DNA of 64,000 nt, taken from the NCBI GenBank assembly GCA_024509875.1, contig JAMPIV010011342.1, positions 558,001 through 622,000 on the forward strand. The letters run 5' to 3'. The notes beneath the pieces were generated by a model. That model had not been told where the DNA came from and ran no database searches. It saw only the letters and a list, made by a program, of their open reading frames with translations. This DNA is from Oreohelix idahoensis. Its lineage: Eukaryota; Mollusca; Gastropoda; Stylommatophora; Oreohelicidae. Made by a program: the position numbers and the translations under genes. Positions 25,906 through 36,269 of the stretch are shown piece after piece (position 1 is the stretch's first letter; each line of letters starts with the position of its first letter).

Positions 25906-26338
25906 GAGTGTAGTAAAGAATATTTATTAGCTACAAATTTAAGAATGAGCAGCCAAATATGAAAATTTCAACAGGTGAAAAAAGATGTTAAACAGGAATG
26001 TGGCCTGTCACCAAATATGTTCATTTTGTACTGTGAAAATATAATGAAGTCCATTGAGGACATACCAGGAATATCAGTTGGTGTACATAATATTAATAAC
26101 TTATTGGACGCTGATAATACAGGCTTAATTAAGAATAGTGAAAAGAGGCTGCAGGAAATGATACATTCAACAGCGACTAAAAGTGATAATAAAGGCATTA
26201 GCCTTAGTAACAAAAATATAGAAGTAATGTTCATCTCTAAGAAAACGTCTTCTCCAGAATGCACTATCAAAATAAATTAAACAGTTTAAAAACAAGTCAA
26301 TTTTTTTTCAAGAACCTGAGCACGTAAATAACGTTGGA
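25906..26338 (+). pseudogene. Old LINE, RT fragment 3
   Basis: The open stretch at 25975-26280 reads KKDVKQECGLSPNMFILYCE, then NNLLDADNTGLIK. These align to the RT QGxxLSP motif and to the palm YADD site, which reads LDAD here. It follows fragment 2 after copy C. TGGAAGATTTATTTC at 26339-26353 is the left target duplication of LINE D. Confidence 0.65.
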
Positions 26339-26353
26339 TGGAAGATTTATTTC

Positions 26354-26432
<79 letters not shown>

Positions 26433-26442
26433 GCCCCTTCAG

Positions 26443-29400
26443 TCATAACTGACTATGGGAATGCGCCCCTGAGGTGACAGCCCTCAGCTGCTTATTTTCC
26501 TGGTGCTCCTTTCGACGTTTTCTCCTCACCTCTGCTTCTTGTGTGAGCCTCTCTTCGCCCAATCTGAGGTGGCGCCGTAAATAGCATCGCCACTTAGTGC
26601 GATCGGCAGCTTCATCCTCCCATGTTGCTGGATCCATGTCCAGTGCCCTCATATCTCTCTTGCACACATCTTTGAACCTCAGCTGTGGTCGCCCAACTGT
26701 TCTCTTGCCATCTGCTAATTGTCCGTAGAAGATATCTTTTGGGATGCGACCATCTTCCATGCGGCGAACATGGCCAAGCCAGCGAAGTCTGCGCTGTCTA
26801 AGAAGCGTATACATACTTTGAAGGCCAGCACGTGACAACACCTCGACATTTGTCACTTTATCTTTCCACGAGATGCCGAGGATGCGGCGTAGACACCGCA
26901 AATGGAAGGTATTGAGCCTTCTTTCTTGCTTAGCATAGGTCGTCCAGGTCTCGCTGCCATATAGGAGTGTGCTGGTGACGCAGGCATTATATACCGCAGC
27001 TTTGGTCTTCATTGTGAGTTTAGAGTTTCCCCAAACACGCGATGTGAGGCGGGCAAAGGTAGCTGCAGCTTTGCCAATGCGGCTGTCGATTTCTGTATCC
27101 AGTGAGAGTTTGTCATTGATGGTAGACCCTAGGTATGTGAAGTGGTGCACCACTGCCAATTCATAGTTATCGATAGTGATAACTGGTGCAGCACCCACAT
27201 CCTGACTCAGCACATTCGTTTTCTTTAGACTTATTGTGAGGCCAAAGTCCTTGCATGCTTTAGTGAAGCGATTCATCAAGCTCTGAAGCTCCTGTTGGCT
27301 TTGAGTGACGACTGCAGCATCATCAGCGAACAACAAGTCTCTTATAGTGACCCTTCTGATTTTTGTTTTTGCCTTCAGCCTTGAAAGATTAAACAGACGG
27401 CCATCTGACCTAGTGTGAAGGCATATTCCTTCAGTTGCATCTCTGAATGCATGTTTCAAGAGTAAGGCAAAGAAGATTCCGAAGAGGGTCGGAGCCAGAA
27501 CACAGCCTTGTTTAACGCCACTTCGTATATCAAAGGGCTGTGACGTGCTTCCAGCATATTGGACTGTTCCCTTCATGCCGTCATGGAATGACTTTATCAT
27601 TTCCAGCATTTTAGAAGGGCAGCCTATTTTCAGGAGGATTTTAAAGAGTCCATCCCTACTAACCAGGTCGAATGCTTTTGTGAGGTCTATAAAGGCGATA
27701 TATAATGGTCTTTTCTGCTCTCTTGATTTTTCCTGAAGCTGGCGGAGAGAGAAGATCATGTCTGTTGTTGATCTGCCAGCTCGGAATCCACACTGTGACT
27801 CTGGATATATGCGCTCAGCTAACTTGTGTAGTCGCATTAAGATGACTTTGGCAAAAACCTTACCAACAATACTAAGAAGAGAGATGCCTCTGTAGTTATT
27901 GCAATCACTTCTGTCTCCTTTATTTTTATACAGTGTTACAATCTTGGCATCTCGCATGTCTTGAGGAATAGTTGTCTCTTCCCAGCACTGGCACAGCATC
28001 CTATGCAGGGGATGTAATAGCGTGCTCTTACAGCATTTGATTAAATCAGGAGGAATCCCATCACTGCCTGGTGCTTTGCCAGAGGCCAAGCTATCAATGG
28101 CCTTGCTGAGTTCCTCTAATGTTGGTTCGGCATCCAGCTCCTCCATAGTTGGCAGACTGTTGACACCATCAAGGGCTGCAGGCGTAACGGTATTGTCTCT
28201 AGCGTAAAGCTCAGAGTAGTGCTCGACCCACCTCTCCATCTGCTTACCCTTATCGGTTAGCTTCTCTCCGCTGATGGTTTTTAGCGGTGCCGTCTTACTT
28301 TTATGGGGGCCAAGTGCTTTCTTTATACCGTCATACATTTGTCTAATGTTGCCTGTTTGCGCTGCGATCTGGATGCTCTCACTGAGCTGGAGCCAGTAGT
28401 CATTTGCACAGCGTCGAGCAGTTTGTTGAACTTTGCTTCTCGTAGCCCTCAGGATCTGTAGGGTTCTGGCACTCGGTGAACGTTTGTATTCATTCATAGC
28501 ACTGCGCTTAGCTTCAATGACAGGTGCCATCACATCTGATGAAGCATCAAACCAGTCATTTGACTTTGCTGTTTTCTTACCAAAGGTGGCAAGTGCAGTA
28601 CTTTGAATGGTGTTCCGTAGATGCTCCCAGTTCTCTGTAATAGTATCACCATGCTGAGGGCTACTGAGCACTTTCTCGAAGGTCGCAGTGAATTGAGCGA
28701 TCATGAAAGGGTCTGACATCTTGCTGGTATCAATGCGTGGTTTCCCTTCATGTCTGACACGATAGAGTTTTCTTGGTTGTGCTCTGATTTTGCAGCAAAC
28801 CAAGGAGTGATCTGTATCACAGTCTGCACTATGGTACGAGCGCGTGGAGAGCACAGACCTGAGGAGTGGCCTTCTGACGAGAATCAGGTCAAGTTGGTGC
28901 CAGTGCTTGGATCGTGGGTGTCTCCATGACACCTTATGCTGGGGTTTTGTCTGAAAGTAGGTGTTGGTCACGCAGAGGTCATGGTGGACGCACAACTCTA
29001 AGAGCCGTTGTCCATTTTCATTCATCTTGCCAATACCAAACCTGCCCAGACATGAAGGCCATGAAACATTATCGGCACCCACTCTAGCGTTAAAGTCACC
29101 AAGGAGAACAAGCTGTTCTTGCCTAGGTATGCTTTTGATAATTGCTGTTAGATTCTCGTAGAACTCATCTTTAGCTTCTGAGGCAGAGTACAGAGTAGGA
29201 GCATACACACTGACAAGGGTGATGGGACCTGTGCTAGTTTGCAGGCGGAGCGTTAACAGGCGTTCTGATCCATTCTCGCCTGGTTCAACCATTTTAGTTA
29301 GCGATTTTTTGACCGCAAAACCTACTCCGTGTTCTCTAGCTTTATTAAGATCTTTCCCTTGCCAATAAAATGTGTAGTCCTTCTCGCTCACCGTTCCAGA

Positions 29401-29637
29401 GCCCGCCAGGCGCGTTTCCTGAAGTGCAGCTATATCCACCTGAAGTCGTTTAAGCTCATCATTAATTATGGCTGTCTTCCTTACATCGTTTACATCCTGT
29501 AGGTTTTCGGATAGTCCAGTCAACATAGTCCGGACGTTCCAGCATCCCAATCTGAGAGTTTGCTTATTTCTATTTTTTCGATAATTGCTTGGTGCAAAAT
29601 TTTCTGTCCACAGTTCGGGTTTGACCCTAATCCCCAT
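26443..29637 (-). CDS. LINE D ORF: AP endonuclease-reverse transcriptase, 1064 aa
   Basis: A single intact frame. The endonuclease starts near residue 29 (RLGCWNVRTM) and includes DIAALQETRLAGSG (Glu of the active site), VSVYAPT, LLGDFNARVGAD (Asp/Asn pair), HQLDLILVRR and DTDHSLVCCK (Asp-His). The linker spans roughly residues 300-500. RT follows: LASGKAPGSDGIPPDL, NNYRGISLLSIVGKVFA, SQCGFRAGRSTTDMIF, IAFIDLTKAFDLVSRDGL, GVKQGCVLAPTLFG, FADD at residues 770-773 and FTYLGSTINDKLS. The C-terminal region has WLGHVRRMEDGRIPKD and TWEDEAADRTKWR. No RNase H and no separate ORF1 are seen. It would nick target DNA and reverse-transcribe its own RNA in the nucleus. All key catalytic motifs look present, so this is the best candidate for an active LINE here. 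The start is the first Met, 28 residues before the endonuclease; an upstream start is not excluded. Confidence 0.93.
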   Translation of the reverse strand: MGIRVKPELWTENFAPSNYRKNRNKQTLRLGCWNVRTMLTGLSENLQDVNDVRKTAIINDELKRLQVDIAALQETRLAGSGTVSEKDYTFYWQGKDLNKAREHGVGFAVKKSLTKMVEPGENGSERLLTLRLQTSTGPITLVSVYAPTLYSASEAKDEFYENLTAIIKSIPRQEQLVLLGDFNARVGADNVSWPSCLGRFGIGKMNENGQRLLELCVHHDLCVTNTYFQTKPQHKVSWRHPRSKHWHQLDLILVRRPLLRSVLSTRSYHSADCDTDHSLVCCKIRAQPRKLYRVRHEGKPRIDTSKMSDPFMIAQFTATFEKVLSSPQHGDTITENWEHLRNTIQSTALATFGKKTAKSNDWFDASSDVMAPVIEAKRSAMNEYKRSPSARTLQILRATRSKVQQTARRCANDYWLQLSESIQIAAQTGNIRQMYDGIKKALGPHKSKTAPLKTISGEKLTDKGKQMERWVEHYSELYARDNTVTPAALDGVNSLPTMEELDAEPTLEELSKAIDSLASGKAPGSDGIPPDLIKCCKSTLLHPLHRMLCQCWEETTIPQDMRDAKIVTLYKNKGDRSDCNNYRGISLLSIVGKVFAKVILMRLHKLAERIYPESQCGFRAGRSTTDMIFSLRQLQEKSREQKRPLYIAFIDLTKAFDLVSRDGLFKILLKIGCPSKMLEMIKSFHDGMKGTVQYAGSTSQPFDIRSGVKQGCVLAPTLFGIFFALLLKHAFRDATEGICLHTRSDGRLFNLSRLKAKTKIRRVTIRDLLFADDAAVVTQSQQELQSLMNRFTKACKDFGLTISLKKTNVLSQDVGAAPVITIDNYELAVVHHFTYLGSTINDKLSLDTEIDSRIGKAAATFARLTSRVWGNSKLTMKTKAAVYNACVTSTLLYGSETWTTYAKQERRLNTFHLRCLRRILGISWKDKVTNVEVLSRAGLQSMYTLLRQRRLRWLGHVRRMEDGRIPKDIFYGQLADGKRTVGRPQLRFKDVCKRDMRALDMDPATWEDEAADRTKWRCYLRRHLRLGEERLTQEAEVRRKRRKEHQENKQLRAVTSGAHSHSQL

Positions 29638-30395
29638 GCACCCAATGGGGAAAGCAGACAGTGGCGGGACAACACCTTATTGACTGGGGGCTGCCCAGCT
29701 TGAAGCGGGCGGTAGCTGTCCAGTGAGATCCTAGAACCTCTCCCACTGTCGGAAGTAGCCCCTGGCGCCATGCCCTACGCCAATTGGGCAAAATGCTTAT
29801 AACCGGTAACTGTTACTTCCCGTGTTTTGCCGACACCTATAGGGTGAAGCTGGAGTGTCCTCTCCAGGGCGAGAGCTTGGGCACAGTTATATGGAGATCA
29901 AGCTGTTGCCCATGCAGCATGTTCCCCCTCTCCACACAGCCGGTAGATCCAAAGGAACGGCAGTAGCCGATACAGTTTGGTACCAGCCATGTCGCAGGAG
30001 TTGCCAGAATAATGTCGAATCGACATTAGACTGCCTTAGGGACTCCGACTCCGGATTTATCCTCAGGGTTTACTCCCGAAGCCAATTCCATAAATGGATA
30101 TTCCCGCAAGGCAGCGGTGGTTTGAATTCAGAGTTCCTTCTCTTAGATAAGCTACCAACCAAGGATCACGAGCCCTATCTGCCCGAAGCTGCTGGTTTTA
30201 AGGCCCCAGTCTCTCGCCTTTGCCCCTTCTCCCGTCAGTGGAAACAGTTCCGCCGGGCTCAAATTGAGCCACACGTGAAGGCCGGGAGCTGGACTTGGTT
30301 GTCAGAGGCTGTTTGAGGCGCGTGCCATAGAAGTATTTTATCTGCAGTGAGAGCTTATCCTCACTACAACTCCCGGCAATAACAACCTTTGGAAC
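29638..30395 (-). promoter_or_regulatory. LINE D 5' region
   Basis: GC-richer than its surroundings and without a long ORF on the coding strand. In LINEs this region contains the internal promoter. I saw no specific motif, so the promoter role is inferred from position. Short plus-strand frames across it (e.g. 29855-30316) look incidental. Confidence 0.4.
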
Positions 30396-30900
30396 TGGAA
30401 GATTTATTTCAATAGTGAAGATTAGAATAGCTCAGGCGAAAATCAGCATTCTATAAAATGAAAAATGTGTGCAACAAGTCATTGTCTATGGAAGTAAGAA
30501 AGAGAGTTCTTTGGAGTTATATAGAAACAATTCTGACATACGGAAGTCAGTTATGGTCAATCAGTAAACAAGTAGATAAAAGCACTAGAGGCCACAGAGA
30601 TGTGGTTTTACAGAAGAATGTTAAAATGTCATGGACAGCTAACATGTGTAATGAGGATGTCTAATGAAGAGGTCAATGCCCACAGGAAGCTTATTCCTCA
30701 GGCTAGAAGGAAGTAAACAACTTTCTTTGGGCATGTTATAATAAGAAAGAAGTTGGAGTAAATTGTGAAAAGTGAAACGTTAGAAGGATTAAGAGATAGA
30801 GGACGACACAGAGAAAAGATTCTGAACAGTTTAACATCATGGCATGGGAAGAAGTCAACATGAGAATGAATCAAAAACAATGTAGACGGAGTTGTGAAGA
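30396..30900 (+). pseudogene. Old LINE, 3' fragment
   Basis: Continues the old LINE beyond LINE D. It gives the thumb-like reading KNVCNKSLSMEVRKRVLW, then SYIETILTYGSQLWSISKQ (30458-30580), and further frames with ARRK and GHV-like remnants to about 30880. Several frame changes. With the fragments at 20220, 23644 and 25906 it makes one old LINE split three times. Confidence 0.65.
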
Positions 30901-30994
30901 TACATGATCACCTACGCCATCAAGCATGATAATTGATGATTGCATCATTCAAGGAGCTTCACCAGTATGTCTAGCGAAACTTTTAAAACATTAC

Positions 30995-31077
30995 TTAGAT
31001 TTTAATAGGTTTGTCTAGACATTTCGACAAACTGCAGAAATAATCCGTTTATATAATGTGTGTATTGAAGACTATAT
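30995..31077. repeat. Tandem-like ~65-bp repeat, left unit
   Basis: ATCCGTTTATATAATGTGTGTA is followed by ATGTCTAGTA. Related units lie on the other side of the hAT element at 33387-33490 (ATCCGTTTATGTAATTCGTG and ATCCGTTTATGTAATTTGTG), so the transposon inserted into a short array. Confidence 0.55.
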
Positions 31078-31435
31078 GTCTAGTACAGTGTTTCTCAACG
31101 GGGGCGGTACCGCCCCCTGGGGGGCGTTTTCAAGATGTCTGGGGGCGTTCTGATGGGTCGCAACGATTGGGGATCGCTACTACCATTCAGGGGGGCGTTG
31201 TGTACATTGTTACAAAAATTATATAAAACAATTACAAAGGTATTCCCCTTCGCATAGCTTGTAACACGATAGTTTTTATTTGTCCTGCGTCCCATGGAGT
31301 GTTTCAAGGATTCCAAACGCAAAATTTTAGTACCTGGGAAGTTACCATAGTCAGGAGACAGTAGGCGGAGATTTTTCTCCCTTCAACACTCGAAACATTT
31401 GTTAGCCTCTCGACACAACCAAGCTAACCTTACAT

Positions 31436-31696
31436 TTAAAAAAAGGATCCCGTTACACGCCTATTGAGGCATATTGGGAATATGGTGTTAGGCCTATATT
31501 CTTGACCATCGGCACACTAGGGGTGATGTGGTCAGCATCACGCCGGCCGTCTTAACCTTCCCAGAAGTTGCTCTGGTACCCAATTGGGGCTGGGTCGACC
31601 CAGGAGCCGTTTGCGGCCTTAAAAAATCCCACCTCATCTGGGGATCGAACCATAGACCACTGAGCTAGGAAGCCAGTGCACTAACCACTATGCTCC
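31436..31696 (-). mobile_element. tRNA-derived SINE inside the hAT element
   Basis: The minus strand begins GGGAGCATAGTGGTTAGTGC (A-box-like), then CTAGCTCAGTGG and GGTTCGATCCC (B-box). It ends in an A-rich tail after AACGGGATCC. A 12-bp target duplication, CTAACCTTACAT, lies at 31424-31435 and 31697-31708. A 3' fragment of the same family is at 15414-15530. Confidence 0.85.
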
Positions 31697-32010
31697 CTAA
31701 CCTTACATAAGGAGAGGCTTAAATATTCAGATTTGAAGATATACGAGTATATGCAGTCATTTAGGCGCTATTAAAATGATATGACAATGATAGTTATGGA
31801 GATGTAAGAACTAATTTTATATCATTTGCTCCGCCAATTTGTAATGCAAGGATAATGAACTTGTGGTGTATATAATTCCGTACTTAAACACATATTTAAT
31901 ATAACTATGCTTTTAAAAATGTGCTTTCTCTTTTTCTTTATTTTATATATTATATATTCTTTATATTATGCATTTACTGCATTGCTTTTTTTAAAAGTAT
32001 GGTGGAATAT

Positions 32011-32036
32011 ATGTGTGTGTGTGTGTGTGTGTGTGC

Positions 32037-32067
<31 letters not shown>

Positions 32068-32068
32068 C

Positions 32069-32120
<52 letters not shown>
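32011..32120. repeat. (TG)n microsatellite with GCGCGC core
   Basis: TG tract interrupted by CGCGCGCGCG near 32060-32070. The Cys-Val readings across it are artefacts. Confidence 0.95.
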
Positions 32121-32128
<8 letters not shown>

Positions 32129-33228
32129 TTTCGTAGGCCTTTACAGTCATTTACAGATGAGGGTAGTCTCATATTTTTTAATGTATGGTCCAACTTTACG
32201 CACCAACTGTGTTAGTGTTAGTAAATGTCATCTGTCACGCACGCATATGCACAATTTGGTGTATGGTAAATTCGGGCGCGCTTGTATCCAAACAAGCCAG
32301 ATGACGTCGAAGCGTGTATGAAACAAGCCGCATCTCATATCCAGACATGGAGTCTGTTGATTTCTTTATTGTGTACCCATCATTTGGGGCTAGTGTATTT
32401 CTGGGACATGACTTCTGAATAGAAGCCATTGTCGGCTTACTCATTACGTAAGTCAGAACCAGGCGTTGTTATAATTGAATATATTTTCATGATTTTTAGT
32501 GACTGTATCTGGCGTTGGCATCTAGCTAATCCCTTCTCGTTAAGGGGTTAAAATGGATCAACCCGATGCTGCACTAAAGCCATCCTAATGTTTTAAAGGA
32601 TTTTTAATGCTCCGTCAGTTGGGCTAATTGATATGAATTAGTGGAGCGCCGTCATACGTGACACTGCGATCAAGAGAGAGATGAATCAAGTATTGTAATT
32701 GACTTTATGTTGTCTTCTCAGACAGAATGTATGCAGTGACCTATAATGTTGGAAGGTACCAGAATCAATACGTACCAGGGAAATGTTACAGGACAGGGTG
32801 GAAGTAGATATACGAAGATTTGTTGTACGGATGACCTTAGAAGTTTTGTTCGGCGACGAAGGTCAAACCGTTAGATCATTGAATGAACTTGGATACTGCA
32901 AGTAATGTAATTTATAAATATGAGCCATATATTTTTGAACTGTGAAACCATTAATGCAAGTACTGTTTTTTCCTGTCTTTGCTCGTCCACGTATTTCGTC
33001 CAAATAAAATGTTGTTGCAAGTCGACATAACGAGTTCGTCCATACCAGTATTGGCACTTGTTGGTGTGCCCGATTGTTATTGAAGTTACAGGAGTTCACC
33101 TTCCTGTGGAAATACATTCGCGTTTTAACTTCAAGCTAGTAGAATCGCCCGTGTTAGATCGTTGACATTTCGACACCAGCGACATCCTCTGGTCAGCGGT
33201 GTCCACTCAAGAAAAACGACTCTAACAG

Positions 33229-33267
33229 TGTGTGTGTGTGTGTGTGTGTGGTGTGTGTGTGTGTGTT
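33229..33267. repeat. (TG)n microsatellite
   Basis: Short TG tract with one extra G, near the right end of the hAT element. Confidence 0.9.
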
Positions 33268-33386
33268 AGTGTATACACGATAAAGAGCAAGGTGGTGTTA
33301 AAAGGGTGGGGGGGGGGGCTTTTAAAAATATTAGTTGTCAAAAGGGGGCGGTGCTACTATCGGGGTTGAGAAACACTGGTCTAGTA

Positions 33387-33500
33387 GAACTAAAGAAAAG
33401 ATCCGTTTATGTAATTCGTGTAGTGTAAATTAAATAATGTCTAGTGGAACTTAAGGAAGTGATCCGTTTATGTAATTTGTGTAGAGCAGACATGATGGGT
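33387..33500. repeat. Tandem ~65-bp repeat, right units
   Basis: Two units with TCTAGTRGAACT, AAGAAAAGATCCG or GAAGTGATCCG, then TTTATGTAATTYGTGTAG. They are related to the left unit at 30995-31077. Confidence 0.6.
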
Positions 33501-33624
33501 AGATGAACTAACGTAACATCCAGGTCACGTTAACTGTATAGATTCAATGAGATTGTTAGAACTTGTTATGAAACAGTACGTTTATGTCAGTAGTGTTAAA
33601 CTTTTATCTTTCTTACATCCCCAG

Positions 33625-33790
33625 TGTGAGGATAAGAGAATAAATCCATGTAGACTGAAGGTATCCACACTTTATCCGGATAAACAATTTGGAATGGAAT
33701 ATGAACCTTGCAGATGTCCACCCGGTCTGCTCTGTGGCAGACATCATTTCCTTAGAAATACGCCTCGTACTGTGGTTCTGGACTTTAAAC
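33625..33790 (+). CDS. Candidate host exon, cysteine-rich secreted-protein segment
   Basis: A pyrimidine-rich stretch ending TTTCTTACATCCCCAG (to 33624) is a strong-looking splice acceptor, and GTATGT at 33791 could be a donor. The 166-bp segment reads CEDKRINPCRLKV, then EYEPCRCPPGLLCGRHH. The spacing is C-x7-C-x19-C-x-C-x5-C. The final C-x-C-x5-C after a long gap resembles the second half of colipase/prokineticin-fold domains; that is a spacing analogy only. No signal peptide is encoded here, and no neighbouring exon could be tied to it. The same frame is open from an ATG at 33547 to a stop near 33799, so a small intronless ORF or a chance frame are alternatives. It is the only sequence here that I suspect belongs to a host gene. 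Confidence 0.3.
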
Positions 33791-33800
33791 GTATGTTATG

Positions 33801-34109
33801 ATTTTTAAGATAGAGAAATTATTTAAATTAATGCAACTATCTTGCATTCCGAACTTACAAGAGTCTGGTCTTATACACGAAATATGTAATAGACGTCTAC
33901 AAAAGGCTTGCGACGTTTTTTTTTTTTTTTTACGGTCTGCGTATTGTTTGGGAGAAAGAGATACAAATGTAGGATCATTTATCCTTGATTAAAATAAGCT
34001 CCCTCCCCCTCATTCTCCTTGTTTTCATCACAGTGAGGTAAAGAAGAAGCCAAACGGCTGTAGTGGTTCCCTCTTTTATTGGTCCTATAACTGCGCATTT
34101 GTCTCATAC
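33801..34109. other. No gene recognised
   Basis: AT-rich with a T18 run near 33918-33936. The start of the following minisatellite is gradual. Confidence 0.4.
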
Positions 34110-34560
34110 ATTAGAACTCAAAGATCAATACTTAATATGGATATTAAACTCAAACATATAAACTAATATGGACAATGAAACCTAAGCAAAGAGACTAAAT
34201 ATGGACATACAATTTAAACATATAGACTAAATATGGACATACAACTGAAATATACAAACTAAATATGAACGTAACATGTAAACATATAGACTTATTATGG
34301 ACATAAAACTTAAAATACATAGACTTAATACTGTCATAAAACATAAACATATGGATTTACTATGGGCATAAAACCCAAACATGTAGACTAAATATGTACA
34401 AAAACTGAACTATTTGGCCTTAATATAGACATAGAATGAGAAATATAGAGACTAAATATGGACAAAAATTCTAACATATAGACATAATATGACAATTGAA
34501 ATCAAACATTTAGAATTTATGTAATCATCAAATTAAATCCTTTAGACTCAACTCTTTATG
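34110..34560. repeat. Minisatellite, ~33-bp unit, diverged
   Basis: About 13 degenerate units of AAACATATAGACTAAATATG followed by GACATAAAAC. Related units reappear at 36270-36400 and 36710-36740, so the array probably once extended further and was broken up. Confidence 0.8.
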
Positions 34561-35380
34561 TCCTAGGCTGTTCTTAGGTTTTACACATACACCTAAAAAG
34601 ATGCTAACTTCTTGCAAACGTAATACATTAAACAATCAGGAAACATATTTTTATGGGCAAATCTCTCGTAAGATGCATAACATACTTGTAAATTGCCGGA
34701 ATAATATTTTGAAGTGTTGTTGCTTAACTAGGGCTGATGACCTTCTCGCTCTTTAGCAGCCTATACCAAGTTGAAGACTCCTTAGTATTACGAGGATCTA
34801 TACTGTAGATCTAGGCTTTTCCTGAGGCTTTTCTGACATTCCGAAATGTGTTGAGTTGAAATGAGCTCCAGTTTCTCCAGCTTGGCTTGCATTTAAAGGA
34901 TCGACACATCTGATCCAAAGCTAGCAGTAAGAAGTGCCTGGCATAATGGGCATTCCCCGCCATCCAGGGGGGGGGGGGGGGGGGGCTCTCCAACTATGCA
35001 GAGCTAAAATGCTGTACTATGGTGCTGGGCTGTCCCAAGGAATTGTCACGTCCCGCACAGAGTCACTTCTCAGCGTCCTCTGCCTATCACTGGGCCCATA
35101 ATGAGATCCTTTTATTGCAATCAACTAAGTCAAAGCCATAGAAGTACGCTGAAGGCTCAAGTGCCTTCCCCAAGCTTAGCGTGTAACGCTGGGTTCTCAA
35201 CAATTTTCACCACAGGGTGAATCCCTGGAAGTGTGTGGATTATTTCAAGAGTCAATGAGGATGTAATTAGTCTCACAGAAATAGCTTCACCTCCACGAAC
35301 ATATATTGCAGCATTGTGCATAGCTGGTTGTCATATGATGATAACTTCAGATATGCGTCCATGCATTGAAGTGTTGTAAG
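34561..35380. other. No gene recognised; G17 run
   Basis: A G run at about 34968-34985. A minus-strand frame next to it (34811-34993) resembles LINE-like sequence only weakly, and I do not assign it. The stretch at 34730-35260 is GC-richer than its surroundings and may be an old retroposon. Confidence 0.35.
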
Positions 35381-35393
35381 AAGTGTAAGCAAT

Positions 35394-35675
35394 TGTTTTT
35401 TTTTTTTTTTTTTTGTTTAACCAGCGGCACTTGGGCTTTCAGCCCTTCGGCCCAATGACATGTCATTGCGAGGCTGGGGAACCTGAGGACTTTCCTTTCA
35501 ACCTGGTCAGGAGCTTCGCTCCTTCCCATCCACAGAGGGTTTATCACAGGAGCCGTTCAGGCTATTCAGTCAAATTTCCGGCCGTAAACATTTCTGCAAA
35601 CGCCGACGCCCGGGTTTGAACCATGAACACCTGGTCGCCAGTACAACGCCGAAGCCATTACACCAGCGCGGCTCC
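35394..35675 (-). mobile_element. tRNA-derived SINE, young copy 1
   Basis: The minus strand begins GGAGCCGCGCTGGTGTAATG (A-box region) with B-box GGTTCAAACCC at 35612-35622. It ends in a ~19-nt A tail (T run at 35396-35414). A perfect 13-bp target duplication, AAGTGTAAGCAAT, lies at 35381-35393 and 35676-35688. It is nearly identical to the copy at 38411-38706. It inserted into a minisatellite. Confidence 0.93.
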
Positions 35676-35688
35676 AAGTGTAAGCAAT

Positions 35689-36115
35689 AAATGTTGTCAG
35701 TCGTATATGCAATAACTGTAGTAAGTCGTCTCTGCAAAAACTGTTGTAAGTCGTATATGCAACAAGTGTTCTAAAATGTATATGCAACAAATGTTCTAAA
35801 ATGTATATGAACAAATATTCTAAGTCGTATGTGTAACAAGTGTTCAATCTCTTATATGCAACAAGTATTCTAAGTGGTATATGCAACAAGTGTTTTAAGT
35901 TGTACATGCGAAAAAATGTTAAGCCTTTTTGCAACAACTGTTATAAGTCATATGCAACAAATGTTCGAAGTCGTACGTGCAACAACTTTGTAAGTCACAA
36001 ATGCTACAACTGTTGTAAGTCGTATATGCAACAAGTGTTTTAAATTAAATATGCAACAACTGTTGTAAATCGTATATGCAGCAAGCGTTATCAGTCGTAA
36101 ATGTATAAAATAAGT
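35689..36115. repeat. Minisatellite, ~28-bp unit
   Basis: About 15 units of GTAAGTCGTATATGCAACAA followed by CTGTT or GTGTT, with substitutions and small indels. Short frames across it are by-products. Confidence 0.92.
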
Positions 36116-36269
36116 GTGTTTTGTATCATGTAAAATCAAATTGTCAGGAAATCCAACTATAACCAAACCGGCATAGAAGGCGGCTTTTGGGAGGAAAATG
36201 TACCACACAGTGGCTCACAATGCGGTTCGTGGGGTGAGAGGGGTTAATATTGACACGAAACTCGAATAA

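Larger units (their letters stand above)
26354..30395 (-). mobile_element. LINE D, full-length and apparently intact
   Basis: A 4.0-kb minus-strand non-LTR retrotransposon. The perfect 15-bp target duplication TGGAAGATTTATTTC lies at 26339-26353 and 30396-30410. It ends in an (ATT)n/(AAT)n 3' tail of about 25 repeats (26356-26431), has a very short 3' UTR and a ~760-bp 5' region (29638-30395). It carries one long ORF with endonuclease and RT. The uninterrupted frame plus the perfect target duplication suggest recent insertion. Confidence 0.93.
31086..33378. mobile_element. hAT-type non-autonomous transposon, 2.3 kb
   Basis: The ends are CAGTGTTTCTCAAC and GTTGAGAAACACTG, perfect 14-bp inverted repeats of a widespread hAT type, with G/C-rich subterminal sequence next to both. 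A perfect 8-bp target duplication, GTCTAGTA, lies at 31078-31085 and 33379-33386, the hAT hallmark. No transposase reading is present. The interior carries a SINE (31436-31696), TG tracts and unassigned AT-rich DNA. Confidence 0.92.

Noticed and set aside
28022..28207. Plus-strand frames inside LINE D
   Set aside because: They are antisense shadows of the RT ORF.
29855..30316. A 153-codon plus-strand frame
   Set aside because: It lies antisense in the 5' region of LINE D and shows no recognisable domain.
31907..32321. Cys-Val and Thr-His repeat frames
   Set aside because: They are translations of the TG tract on both strands.
35594..35675. tRNA gene
   Set aside because: A- and B-box-like sequences are present, but the unit is the head of a repeated SINE with an A tail and target duplications. 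The same holds at 9280-9350, 14789-14850, 19300-19397, 31600-31696 and 38625-38706.
35689..36115. CRISPR-like array of ~28-bp repeats
   Set aside because: The repeats are contiguous without unique spacers, diverged, and in an animal genome. It is a minisatellite.
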